Source: Sclerotinia nivalis (Eukaryota > Ascomycota > Leotiomycetes > Helotiales > Sclerotiniaceae). Taken from it: a stretch of DNA of 64,000 bases. The stretch is from the NCBI GenBank assembly GCA_029531795.1, contig JAPEIS010000002.1, positions 2,108,001 to 2,172,000 of the forward strand, given 5' to 3'. Of the stretch, positions 1-10,925 are shown piece after piece. Every line of letters begins with the position of its first letter. Within the stretch, counting starts at the first letter, position 1. The position numbers were made by a program, and so were the translations under genes. Below the pieces are notes generated by a model, which was given only the letters and a program-made list of their open reading frames with translations, was not told where the DNA came from and did no database searches.

Positions 1-288
1 GCCCGCTTCACTTTGAACGACCTCTCATTACCTACTCTGTGCTCACTCTGTGCTCACTCTGCGATCAACCCACCAGCCATTAAAAAGTTAAATAAAAAAC
101 GTACAACTTAACCCACCATCCAGCTCCATAAATTTAAGCGCAGAGCTTTGACCACTCCTTCACAGAAGGTTAAGCGAAACGTCTGCATCTACTGTATGAT
201 TCTTGTAAGGAACTTGGTTTGAATCGCTGCGACAAAGCCTTTTGGTCTGTTTTGCGCGGCTTCGCCTTCTTGCCTTCGAGATATAATT

Positions 289-1904
289 ATGGCATTCGAG
301 TCCGGCACAGCCTACCCAGAATCTGATGCGGATGACGAGTACGAGAGAAGTGTGCATAACAGTTCCCCAGTCCTCGCCAACGATTCAGAGGATTCCGACG
401 GTCTTTCCTCCAATGAGCATACCCCGACTACATACGGCAACCATGGCATCGGGGATACTCTATCGGAAGCTATCATAACGTGCTGGAGCGCAGAAGATTG
501 CGCCGAGTTTGTACGTAGTCTGGGACTGCGGCTGTATGACGATATATTCTTAGGTATGCTTTAAAGCGGTATTGATTGACCTTTGAACTCCTATCTAATT
601 GAGAGAGATAGACGGTCGGATCACTGGAGACGTATTGGTAACATTACACCATAACGATTTAAAAGAGATGGGAATAACGAGTGTGGGGCATCGACTTACA
701 ATTCTCAAGAACGTTTACGACATCAAGATCAAGCAGGATGTGCCTGTAGAGAGTGATCATTATGTGCCACTGTGTGAGTTGGTTGATTGAATGGCAATGA
801 GTACTTTAGCTGATTCCCTTTGCAGCAGCAGACGCCGAGGCTCAGTATGCCACCGCGACACTCAAAGACATCAAATACCTTGTCGAGCAATTAAGATTAC
901 GAGACGAACGAATGAGCATCGCAGAAATGGAATTACGCAGGCTAACTGCTGAATATACTCGATTGCGGGAGGACCTTTTACCGGTGTTTCGGATGGCTAA
1001 AGAAGGACAACCGTTACCATATCACCCTCCTGGCACCAACAATCAAAGCTCATATTCTTACGATAACAACAATACACTATCACCTCCTGCACCAACGCCT
1101 TCTTCAAGCCAATCAGGACTTTCGCGGAAGTTCTCAACCAAAAAGCTCTTCCTAGAATCAACGCCAAAGAATGCGTCTCCTACCTTCAACTTACAATCCG
1201 GTCATGATAGGTCTCTGATGGAACAAGCTCTCGACCCTGCAAACGCTGCCGAGCGGGCAGTCCTCTCTTCATCGCACCTCAGCGCTACGAACAACGGCTC
1301 GCAATCACTGTCACCCGGTCAACCTTCGCCTAATCAGCCCTCGCCGACTTCCCCTCCTCCCAGTCATTTGAGTGGATCCACCTTGGCCTCACGTTCATAC
1401 CGATCAGATCAACAACCTACTCCAGGCCGCAGCACTTTCCCTCAAAACGATAACGACCAGTACCCTCCATCTACATACTCCCGCGATAGTACCAAACCAG
1501 CACCTTCACGGCGAGCCCAAACACCTGCTCTTGAACCACCTTCTGGTGGCGGTGGTGCTTCGGTCGAAATATTCAAATCATTCCGTGTCAGTATGGAAGA
1601 CCCATGCTACAAGGTCTTGCCTGCTGCTTTGAAAAAATACAACATTAATGCACCTTGGGAACAATACGCTTTATACATTGTCTATGGGGATAAGGAAAGA
1701 TGTTTAGGTATGGAAGAGAAGCCTCTGATTCTATTCAAACAATTAGACAAGGAAGGCAAAAAGCCTATGTTTATGCTGAGGAAGATTAGCCCCAATACAG
1801 AGCCTGGAATACAAGACGTTCCTGGAAGTGCAGGTCTAGACGGTAGAAATGGTGGTCGTGGTGGGAACAACTCCATATACGACCCCCCTGGTGGCATTAT
1901 ATGA
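289..1904 (+). CDS. ste50: Ste50-type MAPK-cascade adaptor (SAM + RA domains)
   Basis: Three exons: 289-553, 606-773 and 826-1904, giving 503 aa. An N-terminal SAM domain lies at about residues 62-125 (CWSAEDCAEFV...LGLRLYDDIF, then ITGDVL, LKEMGI and GHRLTIL). A predicted helical stretch and a long Ser/Pro/Gln-rich linker follow. A Ras-association domain lies at about 390-470 (EIFKSFRVSMEDPC ... YALYIVYG ... LILFKQL). SAM plus C-terminal RA is the Ste50 architecture. In yeasts and moulds Ste50 tethers the MAPKKK Ste11 to Cdc42/Ras and membrane sensors for pheromone, osmotic and filamentous-growth signalling. Intron 1 must end at 605 to restore frame (FLEIDGRI); intron 2 ends at 825, and 828 would remove one codon. 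The next gene, on the same strand, is 1.3 kb downstream. Family is confident; exact borders slightly less so. Confidence 0.9.
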
Positions 1905-3219
1905 CCTCGGTCAGCTTTTCGGATTAGACGTTATTCCTTGGAGTTGCTGCATTGGTTTACACTGCATAGCGAAAGTAGGCGACACCACAATTCCTTGTGA
2001 TAGTATGTGTATTGGAAAGAGAATTTATGGAATTACAAATTTAGGGTAAATTCACTTTGTTATTTATCGGCTACCCAGCTGTTTTGGTATTTTTTTGGTC
2101 ATATTATCTATCAATGAGGCGTATCATGAGATGAACGGTTGAATATTTGTTTTTGGTCGGATTTGACTGTGGAAGGGAGTTCTTGGATGAAACTCCTGGT
2201 TTGGATATATAGGCAGCTTGTAGTGGCTGATAGGGCGGGGCAAATCCAAGGGAAAATAGCTTTGGCAAAGCTGAGAGGGGCTGGGCTGGCTTGCGTGGAA
2301 AGGAAACACCGGGAATAGGAAGACATATAAATCAAATGAAGAGGGTTTATCGGAGATTTATCAAAAATTTATTAGAGATTTACAATTGTTGACTTTTCTC
2401 CGTGATCAAACTGAATCGGGTCTTTAGACAGGCCTTACTGTGACTAGTTAACTGGTAGATGTTCGACTAATTGATAATCTAGATAACCAGTCTGATATCT
2501 GATAGACAAATCTTTGAGGCATATAACGTAACCTTCTAGAAAGGCCCTCGTATAAATAGCATGAAAGCTTTGTTTTAGGTGGGCCTCAGGTAGTGCACTC
2601 CGCACAAACCCTTCTCCAGCTGGATGAGGACGTAATCTAATATGTAGTAATGACGGAGGGTGAAACTTTCGAAGTAACGAATTAGGATTAGAATATATAG
2701 AAACTTACATAAACAAATCAATCGTACTCTACAAGTTAGTTAATCAAGGCTCTGTTCAGAAAGATCGACATTGTAAAAATAGATAATGGAGTTAAACGGA
2801 TAAATTGCCGAAACTAATCGAGCCAATTAAAGGTTATGGGGTACGGAATTGTTTGTCTTGACGGGTTGTTTACGCGTGGTGAAATGCATGTGGGAGGGAG
2901 GGCTCAGCCTCATCTACGGGAGCTTTCCCAACCTTCGTAGCCCGATGAATAGGTGGATCATCATCCACCTTGTGCATCTTGGATGATATATTATTATTGT
3001 ATAGTAGCTACAAACAACTAACTATTTTGTACGAATCATACTGTCAACTTTGCCGAGTTTCATCATAGCTAGCTATAATCGTTTTGTCCGTTCCAAAGTG
3101 AAAATCCAAAACATCCAACAAATCATCCATTTATTTGCTTGCCCTTGGTTCAACTTTCTTTAAAGACTTGAAAAGCCAACCACATCTTGCAGCAGTCCTT
3201 GTAGCTGCATCGAATCATC
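1905..3219. other. Intergenic region
   Basis: About 1.3 kb between two plus-strand genes. No reading frame with recognisable protein features was seen on either strand. A copy of the short motif ACTCCGCAC lies at 2597-2605. The last 100 bases upstream of the next gene are pyrimidine-rich, as expected for a fungal 5' UTR. Confidence 0.6.
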
Positions 3220-4674
3220 ATGCTTGACGAGAACCTCCCCACCTTCTTCTTCAAAGCATCAACCGATACTCCTCTCTCAACCCCCATCTTCCTACGACAA
3301 GATGGCTCCGACCTACAACCCGAATACTTGTTTCGCCGACCAGATACCAATCTGCCAGCCTCGAAAAACTGCTATGCGGTAGCCCTTTACGATTCTTGTA
3401 ACCCTGAAGTTCTTTATGCAGAAGTACTAGTCCAGCCCGAGTGGACCCAACCTACCCTTTCCCAGGCCGAAATTCGTGCTCAAAATGGCATTCCTCCTCC
3501 TCCAGTACCAATCGTTCCACAGAGTTTCACAGTCCAGTTATACAACCCTGATCAACAAGTATTGGTGAAACAGATACCCGGCTCATGGAATAGTTCGGCG
3601 TATTGGGAATTTGAGATGCCTCAGATCAGTTTTCGCGCTCCTTCTGCCTCGGCCCTTGATAGAAGTCAGAGTGATCCCGCAGTGTCAGATTTTACACCCA
3701 AGGTTGCGTTTAAGTGGAAGAGAGATGGAAAGTTCTCCAAAGATTTGTCATGTTTCCTGGTTGGGCAAACTGCAGAAGGTAGAAGAAATAAGGAGCCAGA
3801 TATACCAATTGCCATGTTTAAAGGGGGGAAAGATCTTACGATCTATCAACCTAATATGCATCGAGTTGATGTCGAAGATTTCAAGGGTTTAGAAGTAGTA
3901 CTTTTATTATCGGCCCCAGTTATCAAGGATATATTCTTCAATCCCAGTCGCGAAATGTTCAATATAAGTTCACCAAATGCAAATCCAGGCCCATCCCGAA
4001 AACGCAATAATAGCGGCCCTGTTATCCGCGAAAATGGTAGAACAGCAATCTCCCCCGTAATGGCCGGAGGCGTCATAACCAGCCCCCCACCTCGCCGTAC
4101 CTCATATCCTTTCCCACCCGGACCCTCTCCACCCTCAACAGTAAACCCACGCACACAATGGGGAATCGACGCCGAAACCGCGCGTCTAAAAGCGCTAGTT
4201 GAAGCTGAGGAACGGGAACGCCAACGCCTTGAATCATTGGAGGAGCAACGTATCAAAAAAATGTTAGAAGAGGAAGAAAGAGAACAGAGGAGAAGAGATG
4301 CGGAAATCGCAAAGGAAACGGAACGCTTGAGGAAACAATATGGCGTTACACCTGTCAACGGACCAGTCAGCGGATCAGTCATCGGAAATTCAAGACAGAG
4401 GATACAATTTGCCCCGCAGCAAGTGCCGCTGAGACCAACCATCACAACGCCTTCTAGTGCGCCGCCGCCAAGACCAAGACCGATGAGTACGGGCCCTTCT
4501 AATTTTTCCATGACGAATGGTTGGTTTGGTGGGTCTTCTTCTTCGCAGCCGAAACCGCCTAAGCAGCAACAGGGACAAAGTCCGTATTTGCAAGCGCCTG
4601 GTAATGGGACGGCGAGCTCGAGTGGATTTTTTGGGGGCAAGAAGATGCAGAAGAAGAGGAGTGTTTTCTTTTAG
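3220..4674 (+). CDS. Conserved fungal protein of unknown function, basic coiled-coil C-terminal half
   Basis: Single-exon frame of 484 aa with a good start context (atcATGc). The first 220 residues look globular, with many conserved-looking aromatic and Pro residues (LPTFFFKASTDTPLSTPIFL; WEFEMPQISF; FKWKRDGKFSKDLSCFLVG; VDVEDFKGLEVVLLL). After a Pro/Ser linker, residues about 320-390 form a highly charged helix (EAEERERQRLESLEEQRIKKM...) predicted to be a coiled coil. The tail is Pro/Ser/Gln-rich and ends in a basic cluster (KKMQKKRSVFF). No signal peptide or membrane segment is visible. The globular part resembles an uncharacterised family I associate with Pezizomycotina; similar proteins have sometimes carried weak 'kinetoplast-associated' labels caused by the coiled coil, and I would not carry that name over. 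Confidence 0.8.
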   Translation: MLDENLPTFFFKASTDTPLSTPIFLRQDGSDLQPEYLFRRPDTNLPASKNCYAVALYDSCNPEVLYAEVLVQPEWTQPTLSQAEIRAQNGIPPPPVPIVPQSFTVQLYNPDQQVLVKQIPGSWNSSAYWEFEMPQISFRAPSASALDRSQSDPAVSDFTPKVAFKWKRDGKFSKDLSCFLVGQTAEGRRNKEPDIPIAMFKGGKDLTIYQPNMHRVDVEDFKGLEVVLLLSAPVIKDIFFNPSREMFNISSPNANPGPSRKRNNSGPVIRENGRTAISPVMAGGVITSPPPRRTSYPFPPGPSPPSTVNPRTQWGIDAETARLKALVEAEERERQRLESLEEQRIKKMLEEEEREQRRRDAEIAKETERLRKQYGVTPVNGPVSGSVIGNSRQRIQFAPQQVPLRPTITTPSSAPPPRPRPMSTGPSNFSMTNGWFGGSSSSQPKPPKQQQGQSPYLQAPGNGTASSSGFFGGKKMQKKRSVFF

Positions 4675-5839
4675 GGGGTAAGGGGGGTTGGGTGGGTTTT
4701 TGATGAGGGGGAAATTGATTGTTTGGACTTTGTATGTATGTATAGATGAAGATGAAGATGGAGGGGAATGAGGAGATAAAGATAGAGAGATTTTATTTCA
4801 TCTCGTCGCTGTGTTACTGGTTTGAATGATTATGGAGTAAAGGTCTGGTCTAGTCTAGTCTGCTCTAGTCTAGTCTGCTCTGGTCTACTTGGGTGGGTGG
4901 GAATCCCTGTATTATCTTCTTTTGATCTATTTGCTATTTGCAGTGGAATTTGGAGTTTTTGGGCGGGGGGACTTCGGTGCATGGATGGAGGAATTTTATC
5001 GATTGTTATAGTTATAGATCTTTCTTGGGTTTCGATCGTGGATAGGTGGTAGGTGGTTGGTGGTATGAATATCTATATAATGACTTATGATTCATGATTT
5101 GTGACTTGTGGTTTTCTTTTATGTGTGGTTTGTGATTTTAGCTTTAAGGAAGTCGTTAATATGATCTGTTGTGTAGAAGGTCGTTCTGGGATGGTTTTTA
5201 TCTTTTTTATATAATGGAAATATGTTTTTGTATTCAAATACAATCATATCAAATCAAATGATTGGTTGATTGTTTCCCTCCAATCGAGAGAAAAGAAAAA
5301 GAGGCAAGATTCTAAATATCTCGTTTGAAAATACTCAAATCAAGTACGAAATGTTGTATTGTCATTCACAATCGCAAGTTGCATTTATAGGGCATTGCTC
5401 CTTGGCCGCAAAGCAATCTTCTCGTCACATTTGCATATTGGCCTAGTTGTTGGTATGTGTTGGGAGTGTAATTGCTTGTACGATCACCCACGATCCGATT
5501 TAGATTTGCTCTGATCCTATGTATGGTATCCCCTCATAATCTCTCGTCATCTGTTGGTACTGCGGTGCAGTTTGGCTTCGATGCACATAACCATCCTCGA
5601 TATTTTGACTCTAGTACTTCGCTCTTTCGTTTCTTTTACATCCTCCTGCCTCGTGATTTCTCTTTTGCATTTTTGAGCTACTGGACTCGTCACGATGTTG
5701 AAGACCCATTACTGTTCCCGTGGAGAAGATTTCTTTTTCTGTATAGACTGTCTCGTGCGAAGCAACCAGTGAGCCTCAGAGCTAGTCCCCGAAGAAAATG
5801 GCGTTGATATAGTATCAAACATAGTCAAACTTTCCTTCG
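4675..5839. other. Intergenic region with a short CTAGT-type repeat
   Basis: No supported gene. A locally repetitive stretch around 4840-4890 repeats gtctagtct/gctctagtct units. Open frames at 4822-5052 and 5472-5807 lack protein-like composition or any recognisable domain and are read as chance. Confidence 0.5.
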
Positions 5840-6712
5840 ATGAGATCGAAGCGATACTGCAGAATGGCGAATGCAATGCGGGCTTCAAGCTTACCTATTA
5901 TTTTCTTCGCACTTTATCTCTTCGTGTTCTGCGTGGCCCTAGACGATACAACCATAGCGATAGGAAGTCCTTGTATTTCTGACGATTTTCAAGCTCTCTA
6001 TAATATCGCTTGGTATGGTTCGGCATACTTACTCACTACATGCGCTTTCCAACTTTTCTATACAAAACTCTATTCGCCGTTCGATATGAAATCTGCGTTT
6101 TTGGTCGGGCTGCTTCTCTCCAAAATTGGTTCAATAGAGTACGGCACTGCATCGAGCTCAGGAGCTTTAATCGTTGGAATTAGTTACGGATTTCATAAAT
6201 ACAGAATGTATAAACTGAACATTGTCAATGTAATGGGCAATTGGTTTGGGAGCTGCGGGAATATTGTCTGATACCATGATAATCATGCACATTCAAGTCT
6301 CGTACACAAGCGGTTTGTGTACACTGGAATAGGGATGCAGTGTTATTTATGGCTTGGCATTGGTTATTGCCCCTTGATCAGAGGCTCCTTCAAAGACAAG
6401 CTTCTCGCTCAGACTTAGGCGGTGCCTTGTGCCTTAGTGTAGGCGACAATGTCCTTTACAACAAACTGATCAAGCATATTGGAAAACTGAATATACCAAG
6501 TGTTAACCGAAGAATAGTGGTTAGTCCTAGCGCGACTTGGTTGCGTACTTAAAATTATGTACCTGCTGAGTTTGTTGAGCAGATAGTGGAAGTCTATAAT
6601 CGTGCTTTGGTGGACATCTTTTGGACTGCTTTGATTGCGGCGTGTTTGGGTGCTATTAGGGCGACGGGAATAGAATGGAAAAGTGTACATGCTCCCGTTG
6701 AGGAAAAAATGA
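5840..6712 (+). pseudogene. Decayed MFS multidrug transporter (DHA14-type), internally deleted
   Basis: The first open stretch (5840-6271) reads as TM1-TM3 of a 14-TM MFS efflux pump: VALDDTTIAI, ISDDFQAL, WYGSAYLLTTCAFQLFYTKLY and GALIVG are family hallmarks. From about 6250 the homologous reading continues only by switching frames through stops (pieces read as VHKRFVYTGIG and then PLIRGSFKDKLLAQ, the TM5 neighbourhood). From about 6440 the sequence jumps to the family's C-terminus (NVLYNKLIKHI ... YNRALVDIFWTALIAACLGA ... GIEWKSV), with an in-frame stop at about 6550. Roughly the middle 300 residues are missing. The normal protein is about 550 aa, so no functional transporter can be made. 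It is followed by another pseudogene, suggesting a decayed accessory locus. The family call is from memory of MFS signatures. Confidence 0.8.
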
Positions 6713-7859
6713 GGAGCTCATCAGAAACGCTCTCCCACGAGGCGTAGTCGTTGAATTACGGTCCGAGAAGCTTGAATTTCTGAGGCTTTATTCTTGCGCG
6801 TAACGACCAATATACGATGTAACCCGGCGATTGAAGCTTGGATTAGATCACCGTCGATGATGCGCCGCAACCATTTTTCCGTTACTAGATCCGCGGGGCG
6901 AAATCTTTGCCATAAAAGGTGCCCATGATGTCAAGGTGCGGTTTCATTTTCAGTATTCAGTGTATAGGGTGTATAGTAGTATACGTATTACATTCTTGAA
7001 GAGATCCATGATAAGTGATATTTCAATGTTTGATCCAACTAGGAATAGGTGCATATGTAGATAGCTGAAACCTGGTTGAAATACATCCAAATCTCCAACA
7101 TAATATCACCGGCATACACCAAACAGACCATCAAACGACGTGTCCTACGTGGAAAATCCTACTGTCTTATTGGATATCTCATTACCTATCATCAATACGC
7201 GCCATCTTTTCCAATACTTCTTATATATTGACCCATCCATCGACTTATGAAGGGGCACGGATAAAATCCAATTCATTATTCTCCATGACTCATTCTCGGC
7301 GCCGAGGGACTCAGCATAGAGCAGTTGTTGAAAAAGTCCTTCGCAAGTAGGGTCAGTTCTACTTAGTCGGAAGGTATTGCGCATGCATCCTCTTGTCATG
7401 CTTTTTTATCAACAATGATCTTACCTTGCACCGCACACGAGCCAATATTTGATTGAAACTAAGGTTCAGGTGCTCTAGTTCTTCAATATTAAAGATACCC
7501 GCACCTTTTTATTGGCGTGTCTGTACGAGGGCAAGTGTACGTCAATTACACAGCTTCTATCCGTCGCTGAACAGTTACAACTTGCCAAAGAAAAAGCTGA
7601 TATCGAAATGCAAGTAGAACGGAAAAGATAAACCATCCAAACTGTAAGATGAATAACCTCTTAAGTTCTTTCTAACCTTGCGCCGTTTTTATTTCTTGGT
7701 CATGATAGCCTGCCATAAACCTATAATCGCGTCGTCGATTTCTTACTCAGAGAATTGTCGTTCTTGAAAATTCATATCTTGATTGCCTAGAGCTCGCTAA
7801 TAGCCCCTTAACTAATCATGAAAAGTATCACATCATAGCAAGCGCCACTAAACCCACCG
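6713..7859. other. Intergenic region between two pseudogenes
   Basis: No supported gene. Minus-strand frame 7145-7399 (84 codons) has no recognisable domain. The stretch could hold further eroded coding sequence, but I could not assign any. Confidence 0.4.
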
Positions 7860-8680
7860 TACTATTTATTCACCGCACCTGGCACACTTCCAAATACCTC
7901 AAATCCACTCGGGACATATTCAAACCCGAAGGTTTTCCATCGAATGTCCACTCCAGCCGACTGACGTTGAAGTCATTCAAGACTTATCAAAGAAATTGGT
8001 CGAAGATGAAAATAAGGGTGTGGTTATAGCTATGCACACGTATGGAGATGCCGCAGGCCCAAAAGCAGTCCTTGAATCTTATGGAAAGACCGCTCGCACC
8101 AGTCATGAGCTCGCTCTCTGGTGATGCGATCATCTTCTGTATATGCGTGGTTTCATAATTTCAATTGAGACTTGCTTGCTACATACAGCCCTTGGTGGTA
8201 CTCTTCCTTCATTCATCAAAGTTGAGGTAAACCTTGATCTCTAACAACTTCCCTTATCTTTTCATACAGAGATATACATTCCATTGGCAACAAAATGAAC
8301 CATGTTTCCTCGCCCACTCATAGGAAGACGGTTATGCAATATGGACGAGCTCGAGTGTCACTCCTACAATGATCTCTCTGAAGATCAAAAACAAACTGGA
8401 TTTCTGAGCTGGGTCCCTCACCTGCTATTGCCAAATGACGCCTTAGACGTATGCTGTTCATCAGCACTATCTAGTGACTTATCTTTATTGGATTGGTGAC
8501 TAGACCTCGCTGATTAAGTACAGGAAATGATAGTGAAGGAAATTGGTCTCGATTCAAGACTGAGAGGTGTACGGCGGGAAACTCTCCTATCTTAGCCAGC
8601 CTTCTGCTGTCCTTGGCGTTGTAAAGAAAATTGTAGAGCAAGCTTACAAGAGAACTTACTCGATCCGAAGCTGGGGATAA
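7860..8680 (+). pseudogene. Decayed alpha/beta-hydrolase
   Basis: Translation in alternating frames reads like the common fungal alpha/beta-hydrolase fold. Near 7868 a piece resembles the start of the fold (HRTWHTSKYLKS, FKPEGF). Near 7955-8090 follows a helix and nucleophile-elbow region (VIQDLSKKLVEDENKGVV, AMHTYGDAAG); a working enzyme would have a GxSxG-like elbow (HSYGG) where HTYGD stands. Near 8190 come LGGTLPSFIK and VEV, and near 8525 MIVKEIGLDSRLRG then LSQPSAV, typical of the C-terminal His region. Stops and frameshifts separate every block, so it is not translatable as one protein. It lies 1.1 kb after the broken MFS gene; the pair may be remnants of one accessory locus (inference). 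Confidence 0.7.
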
Positions 8681-9693
8681 CCTCCTCGAGCCTTCTTTGA
8701 AAATCATCATACGTTTTTCTTGGCTCGTGTTGGAGATACAGCAATGTTGATGGCGATGGCCTGGACCGTGGATCGTGCCAGACCGGATCAGATATATGTA
8801 TCTGGTAGTTCTTTCGATGCAATATATCAGTGAAGTAAACACTGTTCACTGATCAAAGGACGATTTTTGAGACAGAAATGAAGGACGAGGCAGCTGAAAC
8901 GAAACCAGATGAAGCGCAAGAAAGAGCAAGCCAGTAGAGGACCTGAAAAACATGGACTCTCCGGGAACAGTCTATACATGTAATTTTCTCAGTCCAGGAT
9001 CGAATGAGCCCGAATGTCCCATCATAACTCCTCCATTTCTCCCGATAGATTTGACAAACTTTCCCTTCGATCATTCAATCATTCAAGTAATCTTCTTGAA
9101 CTTCACCAAACAATGATTTTTCATCCGTCTTCGGGGTTTCAACCGGCCCCAAATATTAATTCCCTCCTCCACTCAGAACCAAACTCAACTCAACTCTAGC
9201 ACAATCCTTAACCTAGCCCTAACTTCCCACCCATAAATTCGGAATTTCCAAAGTCAACCAACAATAAAGTTCATTTTTCCTTACAAATCACAAACTTAAA
9301 TCCCAAAACGCAGATTAGGCCAAATCATTTAAAATCATCAGATGAAAACAAAACAAAACAAAACACCACACGCCACCGCACTGATGACACCCCCCAAAAT
9401 GCCCGAAATGCCCGAAATGCCCGAAATCTCCGAAATCTCCGAACTTTCCATCCATCCATCCAAACCTTCGAAACCCCCAAAAAAACAATAAAACCCATCC
9501 CGCCCAATCCATGCAGCGACGAACCAACAAGCCCCAAAACACCGTTTCGATTATATAATGCGTGTAAAAATTGATACTGTGTAAGTCTTACACTAGTTCT
9601 ACCAAAGTTAACGTTTGAGATTTGAGGTATGGAGTTTGGAGTTTAGGTTCATTACCTAGTAGAGTCTTGAGGAATTTTTACGTTGGTTGATTT
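8681..9693. other. Intergenic, low-complexity
   Basis: No gene supported. Around 9388-9445 a 9-bp unit (atgcccgaa, drifting to atctccgaa) is repeated five to six times. The overlapping minus-strand frames there encode only low-complexity peptides. Confidence 0.5.
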
Positions 9694-9753
9694 GAATATG
9701 AATATGAATATGAATATGAATATGAATATGAATATGAATATGAATATGAATAT
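9694..9753. repeat. (GAATAT)10 microsatellite
   Basis: Ten perfect copies of the hexamer GAATAT, then GAAGGGG. No gene spans it. Length polymorphism between isolates is likely. Confidence 0.97.
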
Positions 9754-10925
9754 GAAGGGGAAATTATAATTTAATGGGGAGGAAGGATTTAATGGGGTTA
9801 GTTTTTTTTATTTAGCAATGGATGGATAATTTACAGATGGAAAACTTTCTCAACTGACTTGGTTAAGTCGGCTTGTACATTGTGAATGAAGGAAGTGATT
9901 GTGCTAGATATATCATACCATAACACATCACATCACATCACATCATCAAGAAACATCACTCTCACAACCACAATACTCCAGCCTAGAAACATCCCTCGAA
10001 ATATCCCTCAAAAACCCTCCAAAAACCTCAATACAAAGTAAAGCAGTAACGCACCCAAGCAGCCCGAACTACCACTACTATGATCCGAGAAACCCGAACC
10101 CGGGTGAGAAAATCATACAAAGAGTCAAGAATAGCATGAGATAAACAAAACATCCAACCAGGTCAATGATTTAAAATCTTTCTAAAGTATGTAGGAACTA
10201 ATAGCGCTGCACTTATATATTACAAAGCTAAGACAGAAAGGCAGACAGACAACAATCTCTGCTCTTCCTGCGTCTCTTCTCGTATCGCCTCAGCTATCAC
10301 CTCGTCAACCCCTTTCCTCCCCTCTAAAACTCACCTCGTTGCATTCTCACCCATCTCACCTCGTTACTTCATCTCCCGTACCACCCCCAAATCACACATT
10401 CATGTATTGATTGCCTGAAAGTAATGCATCGAAGCCTTATATATTTTTGACAGTGCAGCAGAGCATTGAGCCTTTCATTTCCAGCCCAAATCTGCTTTCT
10501 CGTCGATTTTGTAAATTCATTCCCCAGTCCTCCTTTCCCTCCCTCTTGTACCCAAAGCACATATCATCGCCCCACTTCATCTTCATCCCCATCTCCATCC
10601 CCATCCTCGTCATGACATTACAATATGTTATACCTGTCAATCTCCCCTCGTCCTTTTCCCCAGAAACCAAAAACCAAAAACCAAAAAAAAAAAAAATCAA
10701 TAAATCATTCATCCAACCAATCAATCAAGTACCAAACCCGAAAAAACATAACAAATGCTCCCCGCTCCACGCTATGCAATTATCATCGAATCAAGCACCA
10801 GGCTGGAACGAACAAATAGGTAGGTGGACATATATGTACAACAATGGAATGTAGATTCACAATTCGTGAAACTTCATCTTTCGTACGTCACACGTTCTGT
10901 TTGAGTTCTTCTATTTCTTGTTTAA
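9754..10925. other. Intergenic / 3' region of the minus-strand membrane protein gene
   Basis: About 1.2 kb with A-rich and C-rich low complexity on the plus strand (poly-A run near 10685). Overlapping frames on both strands (10369-10854) are low-complexity and look like a consequence of composition, probably the long 3' UTR of the next minus-strand gene. Confidence 0.5.

Noticed and set aside
3846..4640. 264-codon minus-strand frame with Cys- and Gly-rich text
   Set aside because: Antisense shadow of the coiled-coil gene at 3220-4674; low-complexity and no domain.
10411..10854. 147-codon plus-strand frame and overlapping minus-strand frame
   Set aside because: Lys/Asn/Pro low complexity from A-rich and C-rich DNA; lies in the likely 3' UTR of the minus-strand gene.
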